DNA of 64,000 bases from the NCBI RefSeq assembly GCF_003858455.1, contig NZ_RQZF01000004.1:62001-126000 (forward strand). The letters run 5' to 3'. Source of the stretch: Schaalia canis. Its GTDB lineage: Bacteria > Actinomycetota > Actinomycetes > Actinomycetales > Actinomycetaceae. Numbering within the stretch: the first letter of the stretch is position 1; every line of letters begins with the position of its first letter. The notes beneath the pieces were generated by a model. The model saw nothing but the letters and a program-made list of their open reading frames with translations. It was not told the origin of the DNA and searched no databases. This document shows positions 8,251 to 20,939 of the stretch, piece after piece. The position numbers and the translations under genes were made by a program.

Positions 8251-8645
8251 TGCCGTGCCCCATTGTCAGCCTGTTGTGGCAGCGATGTCGACCGGCGGGT
8301 GCGACATTTACGAAGGGCGCGTCCAAGCGCATTGTCGAGTTGATTCCCAAGTTCCTCGTAGGAGGATTCAAGGGCTGCTGCGTTGGCGCGGATGACGATG
8401 TGGGTTCCGCTGGGGATGTGAGCGAGACGTTCGCGCATGAGGTGTCGAAGTTGGCGTTTGACGCGGTTGCGTCCGGTGGCACGCTTGATTTCGCGCTTGG
8501 GTACGACGAAACCGACGAGGCATCCGTGGGGATCCTCGTCGGTTCGACAATGCACGACCACCAACGGCGTTCCGGCGCGCGCTCCCTGGCGGGAGGTTGT
8601 CCGGAAGTCAGCCGGGTCAACCATGCGGTGCGCGCGGGGCAACAC
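8247..8645 (-). CDS. rnpA: Ribonuclease P protein component
   Basis: This is the protein subunit of RNase P, which helps the catalytic RNA remove 5' leaders from pre-tRNA. The conserved arginine-rich RNR motif is present as [14 protein letters not shown] near residues 60-73, and the N-terminus [14 protein letters not shown] fits the family. It is 132 residues and starts with GTG only 15 bp after rpmH, the nearly universal rpmH-rnpA arrangement. Confidence 0.96.
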   Translation of the reverse strand: MLPRAHRMVDPADFRTTSRQGARAGTPLVVVHCRTDEDPHGCLVGFVVPKREIKRATGRNRVKRQLRHLMRERLAHIPSGTHIVIRANAAALESSYEELGNQLDNALGRALRKCRTRRSTSLPQQADNGARQ

Positions 8646-8660
8646 CTCGCGGCGCCAGTC

Positions 8661-8798
8661 TCAGGCGGACAGGCGTGCGCGACCCTTGCGACGACGGCTC
8701 GCAATGATGGCGCGGCCGGCGCGGGTGCTCATGCGCAGACGGAAGCCGTGCGTCTTGGAACGACGACGGTTGTTGGGCTGGAAAGTCCGCTTGGTCAC
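8661..8798 (-). CDS. rpmH: 50S ribosomal protein L34
   Basis: This 45-residue basic protein reads [19 protein letters not shown] and ends GRARLSA; nearly every position matches L34. The GTG start at 8798 has AGGAG seven bases upstream. It is the first gene of the minus-strand operon leaving the origin. Confidence 0.97.
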   Translation of the reverse strand: MTKRTFQPNNRRRSKTHGFRLRMSTRAGRAIIASRRRKGRARLSA

Positions 8799-9258
8799 GA
8801 CAGTACTCCTCGGGGGGAACGAGGGAACTTCCCTCGTTCATCGGTCAGATGTGTCGACGCCTTTTCAGAGGTTCTGACAAGTGCCGACATGTGTCCTCTG
8901 GGGAACACAGACAAACCAAAAGACTAGGAGGCATTTGCGTTTCGGTCAATGAAAGACGTCGGCGTGTGAACACAAGGAGTTATCCACATGTGTGGATGAG
9001 GGTGTGGATAGTGCAGTCCACAATCTGTCCGTAACGCTTTATCCTTGCAAAAGTGCCAATGCCCATCTTTTGGCGCGCTCACTGTCATCACCTGTGTAAC
9101 TACATCGTTGTGATTTGCTGATGCCGTATACACACCTTTGTCCCCAGCCTGTGGAAAACTTGTGGACACGATAGTATGCATATGCGTGAACACAGCCCCT
9201 ACGGGCATCAATTCGTGGCCAAATTCACTACGTTTCAACACCAGCAGGAGAGCTCATC
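8799..9258. other. oriC-proximal spacer rpmH-dnaA with DnaA boxes
   Basis: These 460 bp hold divergent promoters for rpmH and dnaA and several DnaA-box-like nonamers: a perfect TTATCCACA (8980-8988), TGTGGATGA (8991-8999, inverted, two bases away), TGTGGATAG (9003-9011), TGTGGAAAA (9150-9158) and TGTGGACAC (9161-9169). The arrangement fits DnaA autoregulation and part of the origin. No gene is seen. Confidence 0.75.
8817..8839 (-). promoter_or_regulatory. Hairpin in the rpmH leader
   Basis: GAACGAGGG (8817-8825) and CCCTCGTTC (8831-8839) form a perfect 9-bp stem with a 5-nt loop. In rpmH mRNA it lies about ten bases upstream of the AGGAG ribosome site and could affect translation or transcript stability. 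Without a T-run it is not a typical terminator. Confidence 0.45.
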
Positions 9259-10881
9259 GTGGTTTCAGACAATCTCTCAGCGGCATGGGCCCACTCCCTG
9301 GAGATTCTTGCCGAAACAATCGGACCTGCCACCATTAGCCTCATGCGCCGCGCGCGGCCCCTGGCCAATATTGAAGGCACCATTCTTGTTGCAGTCCCCG
9401 ACACCTTCGTTCAAAACCGTATTGAAACCCACGCACTGGCCACACTCATTCCCACCTTGAGTGAACTAATGGGGCGCGAAATTCGCATCCACTTCACGGT
9501 TGATCCCCTGTCCATTCCCGACACCCCTGTCGAAACGCCAGACGATCCCCCCCACACAAGCCACGCGTATGCGGCAGATAGTTCATCAGAGGGTCCCGCC
9601 TCGCACGGTGATACCAGTCATGCTCTGCCCCACCCTTCGCTTCCGAATACCTCGAGTGTCGGCACTCACCACGGTGGGGCCTCTTACGAGGCCGGCCACG
9701 GGGCGGGGGCCTCGTCGCCGGAAACGGACGAGGTCCCCGTTGTGACCGTTCCTCCTGCCCTTCAAGATTCCTCCGCAGCGGTTCTACCTGGTTCTGACAG
9801 TGGCGAGCACGTCACCAGCTTGACGATTGATCGCAATACAACCAATCTCAACCCCAAGTACACCTTTGACACCTTCGTCATGGGTCCCTCGAATCGTTTC
9901 GCGCACGCCACCGCCTTCCAGGTCGCTGAAAGCCCGGGCCAGGGCTACTACAACCCTCTGTTTATGTACGGCGATTCAGGTCTGGGCAAAACCCACTTGC
10001 TCCACGCCATTGGGCACTATGCGCTGACGCTCTACCCACATTTGAAGGTTCGTTATGTGAACTCTGAAGAGTTCACCAACGACTTCATTAACTCCATTCG
10101 TGAAGGCCACATCGAAGAGTTCCAACGCCGTTACCGCCAGGTTGACCTGCTGCTCATTGACGATATCCAATTCATTGGCGGCAAAGAGCAGACGATGGAA
10201 GAGTTCTTCCACACCTTCAATTCCCTCTACAACCTCAATAAGCAGATCGTCATGACCTCCGATCTGCCCCCCGCCAAACTTTCAGGCATAGAGGATCGCT
10301 TGCGGTCGCGCTTCGCCATGGGTCTGATGGCCGATATTCAAGCTCCTGACTTGGAAACGCGTATCGCGATTTTGCAAAAGAAAGCTCAGGCCGAAGACCT
10401 TGTGGTCAACCCCGATGTGCTGGACTACATTGCCTCGCGCATCTCGGCCAACGTGCGCGAACTTGAGGGCGCACTCTTGCGTGTGACAGCCTACGCGCAG
10501 ATTAGTCAGCAAGAGATCACCACTGATCTAGCGGCCGTTGTTCTCAAGCATGTCATCTCTGACCCCAATGATTCAGAGATCACCGCCAATCTCATCATGG
10601 CCCAAACCGCAAACTACTTCGGTTTCACCGTTGAACAACTGTGTTCCAGCGAACGTGCACGCGCACTCGTTGAGGCCCGCCAGATCGCTATGTACCTGTG
10701 CCGTGACCTTACTGATCTTTCGTTGCCCAAGATTGGCGAAGCGTTCGGTGGGCGTGACCACACAACGGTCATCCATGCGCATAAAAAGATTCAGCAGCAG
10801 ATGCCCAATAAGAAAGAAACCTACACGCACGTGACCGAGCTGACCAACCGTATCAAGCAGGCTGCGCGCAACTCGGGCTGA
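9259..10881 (+). CDS. dnaA: Chromosomal replication initiator DnaA
   Basis: DnaA binds DnaA boxes, melts the origin and helps recruit DnaB. The 540-residue protein has domain I (1-90), a long variable acidic/His-rich linker (about 90-195), the AAA+ domain III with Walker [10 protein letters not shown] and Walker [11 protein letters not shown], and the domain IV helix-turn-helix with the signature [16 protein letters not shown] near the C-terminus. The GTG start follows CAGGAGAG. The spacers on both sides carry DnaA boxes, so it is probably autoregulated. Confidence 0.98.
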   Translation: MVSDNLSAAWAHSLEILAETIGPATISLMRRARPLANIEGTILVAVPDTFVQNRIETHALATLIPTLSELMGREIRIHFTVDPLSIPDTPVETPDDPPHTSHAYAADSSSEGPASHGDTSHALPHPSLPNTSSVGTHHGGASYEAGHGAGASSPETDEVPVVTVPPALQDSSAAVLPGSDSGEHVTSLTIDRNTTNLNPKYTFDTFVMGPSNRFAHATAFQVAESPGQGYYNPLFMYGDSGLGKTHLLHAIGHYALTLYPHLKVRYVNSEEFTNDFINSIREGHIEEFQRRYRQVDLLLIDDIQFIGGKEQTMEEFFHTFNSLYNLNKQIVMTSDLPPAKLSGIEDRLRSRFAMGLMADIQAPDLETRIAILQKKAQAEDLVVNPDVLDYIASRISANVRELEGALLRVTAYAQISQQEITTDLAAVVLKHVISDPNDSEITANLIMAQTANYFGFTVEQLCSSERARALVEARQIAMYLCRDLTDLSLPKIGEAFGGRDHTTVIHAHKKIQQQMPNKKETYTHVTELTNRIKQAARNSG

Positions 10882-11325
10882 TCTGTAAAAAGCTGGCGCG
10901 CTTTGTCTATTCACAGGCGCTGTGACTAGCGGGTGGATGAGTGAGCGCAAGCTGTGGATGACAAGGATCAGAGTGTGGATACTCGAACTTGTGATTTTTT
11001 GTCATTCACAGGATCGCTACGCTGATGCAGAAGTTACCCACAGCAGCATCCACGGCGCTAAGCCCTGATTTTTCGGTGAAAACTGTTGTTTTCCACAGAA
11101 TCCACAGACCCTATGATGATGACGAACTACAAGAAATTCTTGTCATTCGGTAGGGAATCAGAACAGATGCTGCGCGGCCCCTCCCTCAGTGACACACCAT
11201 TGGAGGACATTCTTGGCGTTAAAAGTGGCCGTCAATTTTTGCTGCGAACGCATGACTACACGAATCGACATGCATGCGGGTACAGTTAGGAAGATACTGC
11301 CGCAATTCACAGTGGAGGAACATCC
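10882..11325. other. oriC: Probable oriC core (dnaA-dnaN spacer)
   Basis: Actinobacterial origins are usually in this spacer. DnaA-box-like nonamers occur at 10953-10961 (TGTGGATGA), 10974-10982 (TGTGGATAC), 11034-11042 (TTACCCACA), 11089-11097 (TTTTCCACA) and 11098-11106 (GAATCCACA). T-rich tracts such as GTGATTTTTTGTCATT near 10991 could form the unwinding element. A GGAGG ribosome site for dnaN lies at the end. No gene is supported. Confidence 0.75.
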
Positions 11326-12462
11326 ATGAAGTTCACCGTCGCACGCGACGTACTTTCTGAGGCTGTTTCATGGACGGCACGGGCCGTTCCCAACCGCCCT
11401 GCAAGTCCGATTCTGGCCGGTGTGCGTATGAGTGCAGCCGATGATGTCCTCACCTTGTCATCCTTCGATTACGAGGTATCCGCGAACTCTGAAGTGGCGG
11501 CAACTGTCGAAGAACCCGGAGAAGTTCTTGTATCCGGCCGCCTTTTGGCCGATATCTCCAAGTCTTTCCCTAATCGTCCTGTGCGCGTCGAACTTGATGG
11601 CCAAAAAGTCAGCCTGACCTGCGGATCGTCTCACTTCACTTTGGCAGTGATGTCTTTGGATGAATACCCTCTGCTGCCCGCACAGCCTGAAGCGCGCGGC
11701 CGGGTAGACGCAGCCGTTCTTGCTCAAGCCGTTCACCAAGTGTCTGTTGCGGCCTCCCGTGATGACACTTTGCCGCTCCTCACTGCAGTGCGCATGGAGA
11801 TCGAGGGATCGAAAATGACCCTCCTGGCAACCGACCGCTATCGTTTGGCGGTGCGTGAATTGAGCTGGGAACCCAGTGACGAGGCGTACTCGGAAGCAGC
11901 TCTTGTCAAGGCACGCATCCTTCAAGATGTCGCTAAGTCCATGACATCGGGTGGTGCCGTCGAATTGGGCGTCAGCCACGAAGCAAAGATGGGCACCTCC
12001 TCCCTCATTGGTTTCGCTGCTGGAGGCCGACGCACGACCTCGACCCTGATGGATGGCGACTACCCTGCTGTTCGTCGTCTCCTGCCTGAATCAACACCAA
12101 TCGTTGCCGTGTGTCACCGTCAAAGCCTGCTGGAGTCGGTCAAGCGCGTGTCTTTGGTGGCAGAACGTAAAACCTCAGTTCGTTTGGCCTTTTCCGAAGG
12201 GCAAGTCACTCTTGAGGCTGGTCAGGGCGAGAATGCTTCGGCCTCTGAAGTGATTGAAGCCCAGCTCAGCGGTGAAGACATTGCCACAGCCTTCAATCCT
12301 CAATTCCTCATCGAAGGACTGTCTGTCATCGACGCTGATTACGTGCGTTTTGGCTTCGTCCACTCCACTAAGCCTGCCGTACTCACAGGCCAGGAGAAGG
12401 AAGACAGCGACGAAATCACGAACTTCCAATACCTGCTCATGCCTATTCGCTTCGGCGTCTAA
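11326..12462 (+). CDS. dnaN: DNA polymerase III beta subunit (sliding clamp)
   Basis: DnaN forms the ring that tethers polymerase III to DNA and serves as a docking platform for repair and ligation factors. At 378 residues it is the usual length, with three repeated clamp folds. It starts MKFTVARDVLSEAVSWTARAV and ends with the conserved YLLMPIR segment. The ATG has GGAGG seven bases upstream. No gnd gene lies between it and recF, unlike Mycobacterium. Confidence 0.97.
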   Translation: MKFTVARDVLSEAVSWTARAVPNRPASPILAGVRMSAADDVLTLSSFDYEVSANSEVAATVEEPGEVLVSGRLLADISKSFPNRPVRVELDGQKVSLTCGSSHFTLAVMSLDEYPLLPAQPEARGRVDAAVLAQAVHQVSVAASRDDTLPLLTAVRMEIEGSKMTLLATDRYRLAVRELSWEPSDEAYSEAALVKARILQDVAKSMTSGGAVELGVSHEAKMGTSSLIGFAAGGRRTTSTLMDGDYPAVRRLLPESTPIVAVCHRQSLLESVKRVSLVAERKTSVRLAFSEGQVTLEAGQGENASASEVIEAQLSGEDIATAFNPQFLIEGLSVIDADYVRFGFVHSTKPAVLTGQEKEDSDEITNFQYLLMPIRFGV

Positions 12463-12509
12463 GCCATGTGCAGGCTTAGGCTTCAAAGAAGTTCAGGCAC
12501 GTAGTTCCG

Positions 12510-13718
12510 GTGCGCGTCTCACACCTCGCCGTTGACGACTTTCGTTCCTACAAGCACGCCGTCGTTGAGTTTGATCCGGGTGTGACGGTCCTGGTGGGCC
12601 CGAATGGGCAGGGGAAAACCAACCTCGTTGAAGCTCTCGCTTACCTCTCGACTTTTTCCAGTCATCGAGTGTCAGCCGAGGCCGCCCTCGTCCGCATCCC
12701 GTCACCCGGAGAAGATCCCGTCGGCGGGGCAGTTGTTCGCACGCGGCTTATTCACGGTGAACGAGAGCATGTTATTGAGCTCGAAATCGTGCGAGGTAAA
12801 GCGAATCGTGCGCGCCTCAATCGCACCCAGACTCGCCCCCGCGACATTGTTGGCATGGTGAAAACGGTTGTTTTTGCTCCTGAAGACCTGTCGTTGATTC
12901 GAGGCGAACCAGGGGTGCGACGCACCTTCCTTGATGAGCTGACCATCCAAAGAAAACCGCTGATGGTGCAGATCAAAGCGGACTTTGACAAGGTTGCCAA
13001 GCAACGCGCTGCTCTCATGAAGCAGGCGCAGGCGCGCTTACGTCGAGGCCACTCCCCCGACCTTTCCACCATCGACATCTGGGATGAAAACTTTGCGCGC
13101 CTGTCGGCACGCATCACCGCTGAAAGAGCCGCTCTTGTGCGGGAAATGGCTGATCCTGCCCATCGGGCCTACGACAAGGTTGCCGACTCTCCCAAACAGC
13201 TCAGCGTCCGTCTTGATGCGGCCATCGATAGCGTGCTTCTGCCTCACAACGCTGAGGGGAGCGGGGTAGAAGAACACCCCGATCTTGAAGATGTTGAGGC
13301 TAATACCGACCGCCTCTTAGCAGCCTTGGTTCACCTGCGTGAACGAGAGATGGAACGCGGCGTGAACCTCGTGGGAGCCCACCGTGACGACCTGCATCTT
13401 GAACTGGGTGGCATGCCCGTGCGCGGCTATGCCAGCCACGGAGAATCCTGGTCGGTAGCGCTTGCACTGCGCCTGGCTGCCTTTGAGATTCTCAGCGAAC
13501 AGGGCGAGCAACCTATCCTCATCCTCGATGACGTTTTTGCTGAACTTGACGCTCGCCGCCGCACTCGACTAGCTGGGCTTGTTGCTGACGTTGATCAGGT
13601 ACTTGTCACTGCTGCCGTCGTAGAGGATGTTCCAGAAGGTCTTGTGGGCGCCATGATTCATGTGCGTGTAGATGAACAGCTAGGAACGGTGGTCACTCGG
13701 GAGAATGTCGATGAGTGA
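12510..13718 (+). CDS. recF: DNA replication and repair protein RecF
   Basis: RecF is an SMC-like ATPase that helps RecR/RecO load RecA at gaps. It has a Walker A GPNGQGKTN near residues 30-38, the family motif GVRRTFLDE near 133, and Walker B with LILDDVFAELD near 335. The length of 402 residues is normal. The start is a GTG with a weak ribosome site. Its last codons overlap the dciA start, indicating translational coupling. Confidence 0.96.
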   Translation: MRVSHLAVDDFRSYKHAVVEFDPGVTVLVGPNGQGKTNLVEALAYLSTFSSHRVSAEAALVRIPSPGEDPVGGAVVRTRLIHGEREHVIELEIVRGKANRARLNRTQTRPRDIVGMVKTVVFAPEDLSLIRGEPGVRRTFLDELTIQRKPLMVQIKADFDKVAKQRAALMKQAQARLRRGHSPDLSTIDIWDENFARLSARITAERAALVREMADPAHRAYDKVADSPKQLSVRLDAAIDSVLLPHNAEGSGVEEHPDLEDVEANTDRLLAALVHLREREMERGVNLVGAHRDDLHLELGGMPVRGYASHGESWSVALALRLAAFEILSEQGEQPILILDDVFAELDARRRTRLAGLVADVDQVLVTAAVVEDVPEGLVGAMIHVRVDEQLGTVVTRENVDE

Positions 13719-14463
13719 ACACCACCCCACCCCCGAGGAAGAAAACATTGATCCGGCGAGCCTCTCCACACGCGGTGAACGCTCCCAGGTTGCTCTCAAC
13801 GCTTTAGAGCGTTTTCAGGAGCAGGCCGCTGAGGCGGGTTTGCGTCGGCGTTCTTGGCGGCGCCGTCAACGCTCACACATTGCAGGAGCCAGTGAAGAAT
13901 TTGCCCTGCCCGCCGACGCTGACGACAGCGAAGAGGATGATCCCACAGGCGAGGACGCCGCAGCAGCCGAAGCAGGCGGTGATCGTGCCCAGGTCGGCCG
14001 CGACGGTGAACCCACCCCTGAAGACCTCGTGTTCCTGGAAGGAGATCGCCGTCGCTCCCCTGCTGCCTGGATTGCGCACCCGGGTTTGGCGTCCTCACGG
14101 CGAAACTATCGGCGCTCATTTTCCCTTGGTGCGGTTTTGGGGACAATGGTGCGTGCTGAAGGGTGGGATCAGCCGACGAAACTGGGTTCGGTGATGGCGA
14201 AATGGCCGGTAATTGTCGGGCCAAGTGTCGCCCAGCATTGTGTTGTTGAGACCTTCGAGGATGATCGTCTGATTGTCCGCTGTGATTCAACAGCGTGGGC
14301 AAATCAGCTCACCTTGTTGTTGCCCCATATTGAGCGTCGAATTGCTGAGGAAGTTGGGCATGGTGTGGTCACTCAGCTGATTATTCGTGGCCCTCATCGC
14401 CCTTCATGGAAAAAGGGCTTGTATTCGGTACCGGGCAGAGGCCCGCGCGATACCTACGGGTAG
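13711..14463 (+). CDS. dciA: DciA-type helicase loader (DUF721)
   Basis: The C-terminal 110 residues are a DUF721 domain (GTMVRAEGWDQPTKLGSVMAKWPVIVG ... CDSTAWANQLTLL). Its position between recF and gyrB is that of mycobacterial Rv0004/DciA, which loads or assists the replicative helicase DnaB. The first 130 residues are a low-complexity acidic and Arg-rich region. I chose the ATG at 13711, with GGGAG seven bases upstream, over the in-frame ATG at 13705. It overlaps recF. Confidence 0.9.
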   Translation: MSEHHPTPEEENIDPASLSTRGERSQVALNALERFQEQAAEAGLRRRSWRRRQRSHIAGASEEFALPADADDSEEDDPTGEDAAAAEAGGDRAQVGRDGEPTPEDLVFLEGDRRRSPAAWIAHPGLASSRRNYRRSFSLGAVLGTMVRAEGWDQPTKLGSVMAKWPVIVGPSVAQHCVVETFEDDRLIVRCDSTAWANQLTLLLPHIERRIAEEVGHGVVTQLIIRGPHRPSWKKGLYSVPGRGPRDTYG

Positions 14464-14659
14464 AGCTAAGGTGGGACAGCTCACCCTCCCTGTTTTCACA
14501 GATCATCAGCGATTTACCTGCCATTCTTCCAACTGTCAGAATAATCGGATGCACGAGCGTTTTTGATAGAATGAAACCCTTGGAAATAAGGCAGAACCGC
14601 CAATCCTGGTGGTCTGTTAACGGGCCGGAGCATATTCGGCCGACGAGGGGAGCCATTGA

Positions 14660-16702
<2,043 letters not shown>

Positions 16703-16732
16703 TCCCGCCCGTAGAACACAGGAGAACACCCC

Positions 16733-19519
16733 GTGAGTGACAACACCACAGACCTGACCCCGGGCGCCAACACCCCCAACGACGACGACATGGCGCACGA
16801 CCTCGCCACCGGCACCGACCTCGTCGAACCCCAGGGCACTGATTCCGGTGGCGATGGACCCGACGGCCACGACCCGCACGGACGTATCGATCCCGTTGAC
16901 CTGCGTTCGGAAATGCAGCGCTCCTACCTTGACTACGCCATGAGCGTCATCGTGGGCCGCGCCCTGCCGGATGTGCGCGACGGCCTCAAACCCGTCCACC
17001 GTCGCATCCTCTACACCATGTTTGACGGCGGCTACCGCCCCAACGCTGGCTTCTACAAGTGCATGCGCGTCGTTGGTGACGTGCTCGGCCACTACCACCC
17101 CCACGGTGACGCCTCGGTGTACGACGCCCTGGCCCGTATGGTCCAGCCATGGTCACTGCGCTACCCCCTCGTCGCAGGTCAGGGTAACTTCGGCTCCCCC
17201 GGTAACCTGGGACCCGCAGCACCTCGATACACCGAATGTAAGATGGCCCCCCTGGCCATGGAAATGGTGCGCGACATCGACGAAAATACCGTCGATTTCC
17301 AGGACAACTACGATGGGCGCAACCAAGAACCCACCGTCTTGCCCTCGCGCTACCCCAACCTGCTCGTTAACGGCTCTGAGGGTATCGCCGTTGGTATGGC
17401 AACACGCATCCCTCCGCATAACCTGCGTGAAGTGGCCTCCGGCGTGCAGTGGGCCCTGGATAATCCTGAGGCTTCCCGCGAGGAACTCCTTGAGGCCCTC
17501 ATGGCCCGCATTAAGGGCCCCGACTTCCCCACCGGCGCTACTATTTTGGGCCGATCGGGCATTGAGGACGCCTACCGGACGGGACGAGGCTCCATCGTCC
17601 AGCGCGCCATTGTGGACGTAGAAGAAATCCACGGCCGCCAATGCCTGGTGGTCAAGGAACTCCCCTACCAGGTCAACCCCGATAACCTCGTGGCCAAGAT
17701 TGCCGAACTGGTGAAGAATGGCCAGATTCAAGGCATTGCCGACATTCGTGACGAAACGTCGGGCCGTCACGGTCAGCGCCTCATTATCGTGCTTAAGCGC
17801 GATGCGGTGGCCAAGGTAGTCCTCAATAACCTCTACAAGCGCACTGCCCTGCAGGACTCCTTCCCGGCCAATATGCTCGCCCTCGTAGACGGCGTGCCGC
17901 GCACCCTGAGCCTGGATGGTTTCATCCGCCACTGGATCACCCACCAGATGCAGGTCATTGAACGTCGCACCGCTTTCCGCCTGGCAAAGGCCCGCGAACG
18001 CCTGCACATCCTGGAAGGCTACCTCAAGGCTCTTGATGCCCTTGATGAGGTGATCGCCCTGATCCGCCGCTCCCCCACCGCTGACGCCGCCCGCGAAGGC
18101 CTGATGGAGCTGCTGAGCATCGACGCCGTTCAGGCCGATGCGATCCTCGCCCTGCAGCTACGCCGACTGGCTGCCTTGGAACGTCAAAAGATTCTTGACG
18201 AGCACGCCGCTTTGCGCGCCCGCGTGGAAGACCTTGAAGACATCCTGAGCTCGCCTGCGCGCCAGCGCCAGATTATCGGCACCGAGCTGGCTGAAATCGT
18301 CGACAAGTACGGCGATGAGCGTATGACAACGATCCTGCCTTTCGGCGGTGAAATGTCGATGGAAGACCTCATCCCCCAAGAGGACGTGGTCGTCACCATC
18401 ACCCGCGACGGCTTCGCGAAGCGTACCCGCACCGACAACTACCGCTCTCAAAAGCGCGGCGGTAAGGGCGTTCGCGGCACGCAGCTGCGCGGCGATGACG
18501 TGGTGGAGCATTTCTTCGTCACCACCACCCACCATTGGCTGCTGTTCTTCACGAACCTGGGCCGCGTTTACCGCGCCAAGGCTTACGAGATTCCCGAAGG
18601 CGGTCGCGACGCCAAGGGCCAGCACGTGGCGAATCTTCTGGCCTTCCAGCCAGAGGAGACCATCGCCCAAGTGCTCGCTATTGAGAACTACGAGCAGGCC
18701 GAATACCTCGTGCTTGCCACGAAGTCGGGCCTGGTGAAGAAGACGAAGCTCGCCGACTACAACTCCCCGCGCACGGGCGGCATTATTGCCATTAACCTGC
18801 GCGAGGACGAGGCCGGGCGCCCCGATGAGCTGGTTTCGGCACACGTGGTGAACGCTGACGATCACCTGCTGCTGGTGTCTCGTGACGGCCAGGCCTCGCG
18901 CTTTGCTGCCACCGATGAGCAACTGCGACCCATGGGCCGTTCAACCTCGGGCGTGAAGGGGATGCGCTTCCGCGATGACGATGAGCTGCTCACCATGGAG
19001 GTTGTGCGTGAAGGCGCTGACCTGCTCATTGTCACCGAGGGCGGCTACGCTAAGCGCACCCCCGTTGAGGAATACCCGGTCAAGGGCCGCGGCATCCTGG
19101 GTGTGCGCGTCGGCAAGCTCTCTGAGGAGCGCGGTGGCCTCGTGGGTGCCCTCATGGTGGATGCTGAAGAGGATGTCATGGTCATTACCTCTTCGGGCAA
19201 GCTCGTCCAGGTCAATGCCTCCGACGTGCGTCCCACCAGCCGAAACACCATGGGTGTGATCTTTGCTCGCCCCGATGGTGATGATCGCATTATCGCCATT
19301 ACCCGTAACCCTGAGCGCGAGTTGCCTGAAGAAAATGGCGACAGTGGAGACAACAGTGCAGACAACGGGGATGCTGGCAAGGATGGGGCATCTGAGAAGG
19401 CGTCCGATCCTGAACATTCGGCACCAACCTCGGACAAAAATGCTCCGAATGCTGACGAAACCCCCGCTGAGGATGTAGCGTCAGAGGGAGAATCCACAGT
19501 TGAGGAGGATGACCAGTGA
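16733..19519 (+). CDS. gyrA: DNA gyrase subunit A
   Basis: GyrA carries the catalytic tyrosine that cuts DNA, seen in APRYTECKM near residue 166. The quinolone-determining region reads [12 protein letters not shown] with Ala where E. coli has Ser83, as in Mycobacterium. The wrapping domain has the GyrA box [10 protein letters not shown] near residue 567. The 928 residues end in an acidic Asp/Glu/Ser-rich tail of about 65 residues. The GTG follows AGGAG, and the stop overlaps the next gene (GTGA). Confidence 0.98.
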   Translation: MSDNTTDLTPGANTPNDDDMAHDLATGTDLVEPQGTDSGGDGPDGHDPHGRIDPVDLRSEMQRSYLDYAMSVIVGRALPDVRDGLKPVHRRILYTMFDGGYRPNAGFYKCMRVVGDVLGHYHPHGDASVYDALARMVQPWSLRYPLVAGQGNFGSPGNLGPAAPRYTECKMAPLAMEMVRDIDENTVDFQDNYDGRNQEPTVLPSRYPNLLVNGSEGIAVGMATRIPPHNLREVASGVQWALDNPEASREELLEALMARIKGPDFPTGATILGRSGIEDAYRTGRGSIVQRAIVDVEEIHGRQCLVVKELPYQVNPDNLVAKIAELVKNGQIQGIADIRDETSGRHGQRLIIVLKRDAVAKVVLNNLYKRTALQDSFPANMLALVDGVPRTLSLDGFIRHWITHQMQVIERRTAFRLAKARERLHILEGYLKALDALDEVIALIRRSPTADAAREGLMELLSIDAVQADAILALQLRRLAALERQKILDEHAALRARVEDLEDILSSPARQRQIIGTELAEIVDKYGDERMTTILPFGGEMSMEDLIPQEDVVVTITRDGFAKRTRTDNYRSQKRGGKGVRGTQLRGDDVVEHFFVTTTHHWLLFFTNLGRVYRAKAYEIPEGGRDAKGQHVANLLAFQPEETIAQVLAIENYEQAEYLVLATKSGLVKKTKLADYNSPRTGGIIAINLREDEAGRPDELVSAHVVNADDHLLLVSRDGQASRFAATDEQLRPMGRSTSGVKGMRFRDDDELLTMEVVREGADLLIVTEGGYAKRTPVEEYPVKGRGILGVRVGKLSEERGGLVGALMVDAEEDVMVITSSGKLVQVNASDVRPTSRNTMGVIFARPDGDDRIIAITRNPERELPEENGDSGDNSADNGDAGKDGASEKASDPEHSAPTSDKNAPNADETPAEDVASEGESTVEEDDQ

Positions 19520-19914
19520 GCGAACAGAGCACATCTGCGGCCATCATTGAAGACGGCCCCCGCCAGGTCAATCTTGCGATCGCACGTATTGACCCCTGGA
19601 CCGTCATGAAGGTGTCATTCCTGCTGAGTGTCGCGTTGGGGATCGTCTCGGTCATTGCCACCGCGATTCTGTGGACGATGCTTGATGCCATGCACGTCTT
19701 TGCCTCCATTGATGAGTTCCTCACCAAACTGGGTGCAGAGCGTTTCACTGTCCTGCTGGACTACGTGCGTTTCTCACGCCTGCTGTCCTACACGACGATC
19801 GCAGCCGTCGCTAATGTCGTTCTGATGACGGCGATCGCTACCGTGGCAGCCATGCTGTACAACGTGATCGCCTCGCTTGTGGGTGGCGTGCGCGTGTCTT
19901 TGATGGATGAGTGA
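19516..19914 (+). CDS. DUF3566 membrane protein
   Basis: This 132-residue protein of the actinobacterial DUF3566 family always sits next to gyrA. It has two membrane segments at about 35-60 and 95-120 separated by a conserved amphipathic stretch ([41 protein letters not shown]). Its GTG start overlaps the gyrA stop codon, so it is translationally coupled. The function is unknown. Confidence 0.93.
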   Translation: MSEQSTSAAIIEDGPRQVNLAIARIDPWTVMKVSFLLSVALGIVSVIATAILWTMLDAMHVFASIDEFLTKLGAERFTVLLDYVRFSRLLSYTTIAAVANVVLMTAIATVAAMLYNVIASLVGGVRVSLMDE

Positions 19915-19946
19915 GGCCTGAATTCGTGGATTAGACAGGGCTTGAT

Positions 19947-20014
19947 GGCCCCGCTGGGTGGGCGTGTTCTCTGGTTCTTATCGGAGAGTGTTCCACTTCA
20001 CGCGGGGCCGTTTT
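19947..20014 (+). terminator. Possible terminator after the gyrase operon
   Basis: GGCCCCGC (19947-19954) pairs with GCGGGGCC (20002-20009) across a long loop of about 47 nt, followed by GTTTTGC. The large loop makes it less certain than the other terminators. Confidence 0.4.
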
Positions 20015-20073
20015 GCTCTTTGGGTCATGTTTTGTCTACCATTGTGGAGCACCCGTTAAGGGAGCAAAAAGTT

Positions 20074-20147
20074 GGGCCTATAGCTCAGTAGGTTAGAGCG
20101 CAGTCCTGATAAGACTGAGGTCGGTGGTTCGAGCCCACCTAGGCCCA
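20074..20147 (+). tRNA. tRNA-Ile (GAT)
   Basis: The 74-nt cloverleaf has acceptor GGGCCTA/TAGGCCC, a D-arm AGCTCAGTAGGTTAGAGC, anticodon loop CTGATAA (anticodon GAT) and T-loop GGTTCGAGCC. CCA is not encoded after the discriminator A. Confidence 0.97.
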
Positions 20148-20182
20148 CTCCCGCAATCTCGGCATTAGCCGCAGGAGGCATC

Positions 20183-20320
20183 GTGAACAAGTGGATCACC
20201 GCAATTGTGGTCGTCGGAGCTGCAGTAGCAGTCGGACTCGTGGTGAGACAAGTTGCTCAGGACCTGTCTGATAATGCAGAATTGTGGAGGTCAGTCACTG
20301 ACGATCCGGTTCTTGCCTGA
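20183..20320 (+). CDS. DLW-39 family small membrane protein
   Basis: The 45-residue protein has one N-terminal hydrophobic segment (ITAIVVVGAAVAVGLVV) followed by RQVAQDLSDNAELWRSVTD, matching the actinobacterial DLW-39 family conserved between these two tRNA genes. The GTG has a strong AGGAGG. The function is unknown. Confidence 0.85.
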   Translation: MNKWITAIVVVGAAVAVGLVVRQVAQDLSDNAELWRSVTDDPVLA

Positions 20321-20340
20321 TCCGAGGAGACAACCCAAAT

Positions 20341-20413
20341 GGGGCTATGGCGCAATTGGTAGCGCACCTGCTTTGCAAGCAGGGGGTTAGGGGTTCGAGT
20401 CCCCTTAGCTCCA
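20341..20413 (+). tRNA. tRNA-Ala (TGC)
   Basis: The 73-nt cloverleaf has acceptor GGGGCTA/TAGCTCC, anticodon loop TTTGCAA (anticodon TGC) and T-arm AGGGGTTCGAGTCCCCT, with discriminator A. CCA is not encoded (CCACA follows by chance of the discriminator context). Confidence 0.96.
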
Positions 20414-20420
20414 CAACCAA

Positions 20421-20452
20421 CCGGGCCTGGACAATCGTCCAGGCCCGGTTTT
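20421..20452 (+). terminator. Intrinsic terminator after tRNA-Ala
   Basis: A perfect 12-bp stem CCGGGCCTGGAC / GTCCAGGCCCGG with loop AATC is followed by TTTTGT. Confidence 0.9.
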
Positions 20453-20540
20453 GTGTCGGCTGATTTCTCGGAGCCTTGATGCGGCGTCCATGGCGGCATC
20501 CGTGGAGTTTAGGTGGGCTGGCGGAAGCGCAGGAAACACC

Positions 20541-20741
20541 TCAGCGCTTGCGTGCCACCAGATAGATCACGGTGCAGACTGCGCCGATAGTGGCCAGTGG
20601 GCCTGCGGCAAGCATGGCCAGGCCACCGCCGATATTCGCTCCGCTTCCCTCAGGCATCATGGCTGAGCTCACGAAAGAAAAGACGACGGCTGCAGCGGCG
20701 AGCACGAGGCACGCGATGGCTGCCCACAACAGGTATTTCAT
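20541..20741 (-). CDS. Small two-helix membrane protein
   Basis: The 66-residue protein has two hydrophobic segments (about 4-28 and 39-62) separated by a Gly/Ser-rich turn, and ends ARKR, suggesting a cytoplasmic C-terminus. The ATG follows GGGAGGGAG, so translation is likely. It is monocistronic and I recognise no family. Confidence 0.65.
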   Translation of the reverse strand: MKYLLWAAIACLVLAAAAVVFSFVSSAMMPEGSGANIGGGLAMLAAGPLATIGAVCTVIYLVARKR

Positions 20742-20939
20742 GGTGTCTCCCTCCCTTCACTGCGAAAAAGACCCTGTTCTGTCATTATCCCTGAAAAAGA
20801 CGGGATCAGCAGCGCAAATAGCCGTGCTGACCTGAGGGCGAATAAGAATCGCTTCCCCGATAAAGAAGGCAGTGAGGGAATAGGGTAGTGGTTATAGGAG
20901 GCCTACCACAGGACCCAAAGAGGCGAGGAATATCCGACC

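Noticed and set aside
11086-11289. 67-codon frame in the dnaA-dnaN spacer
   Set aside because: It covers DnaA boxes, lacks a ribosome site and has no homology signal; the spacer is better explained as oriC.
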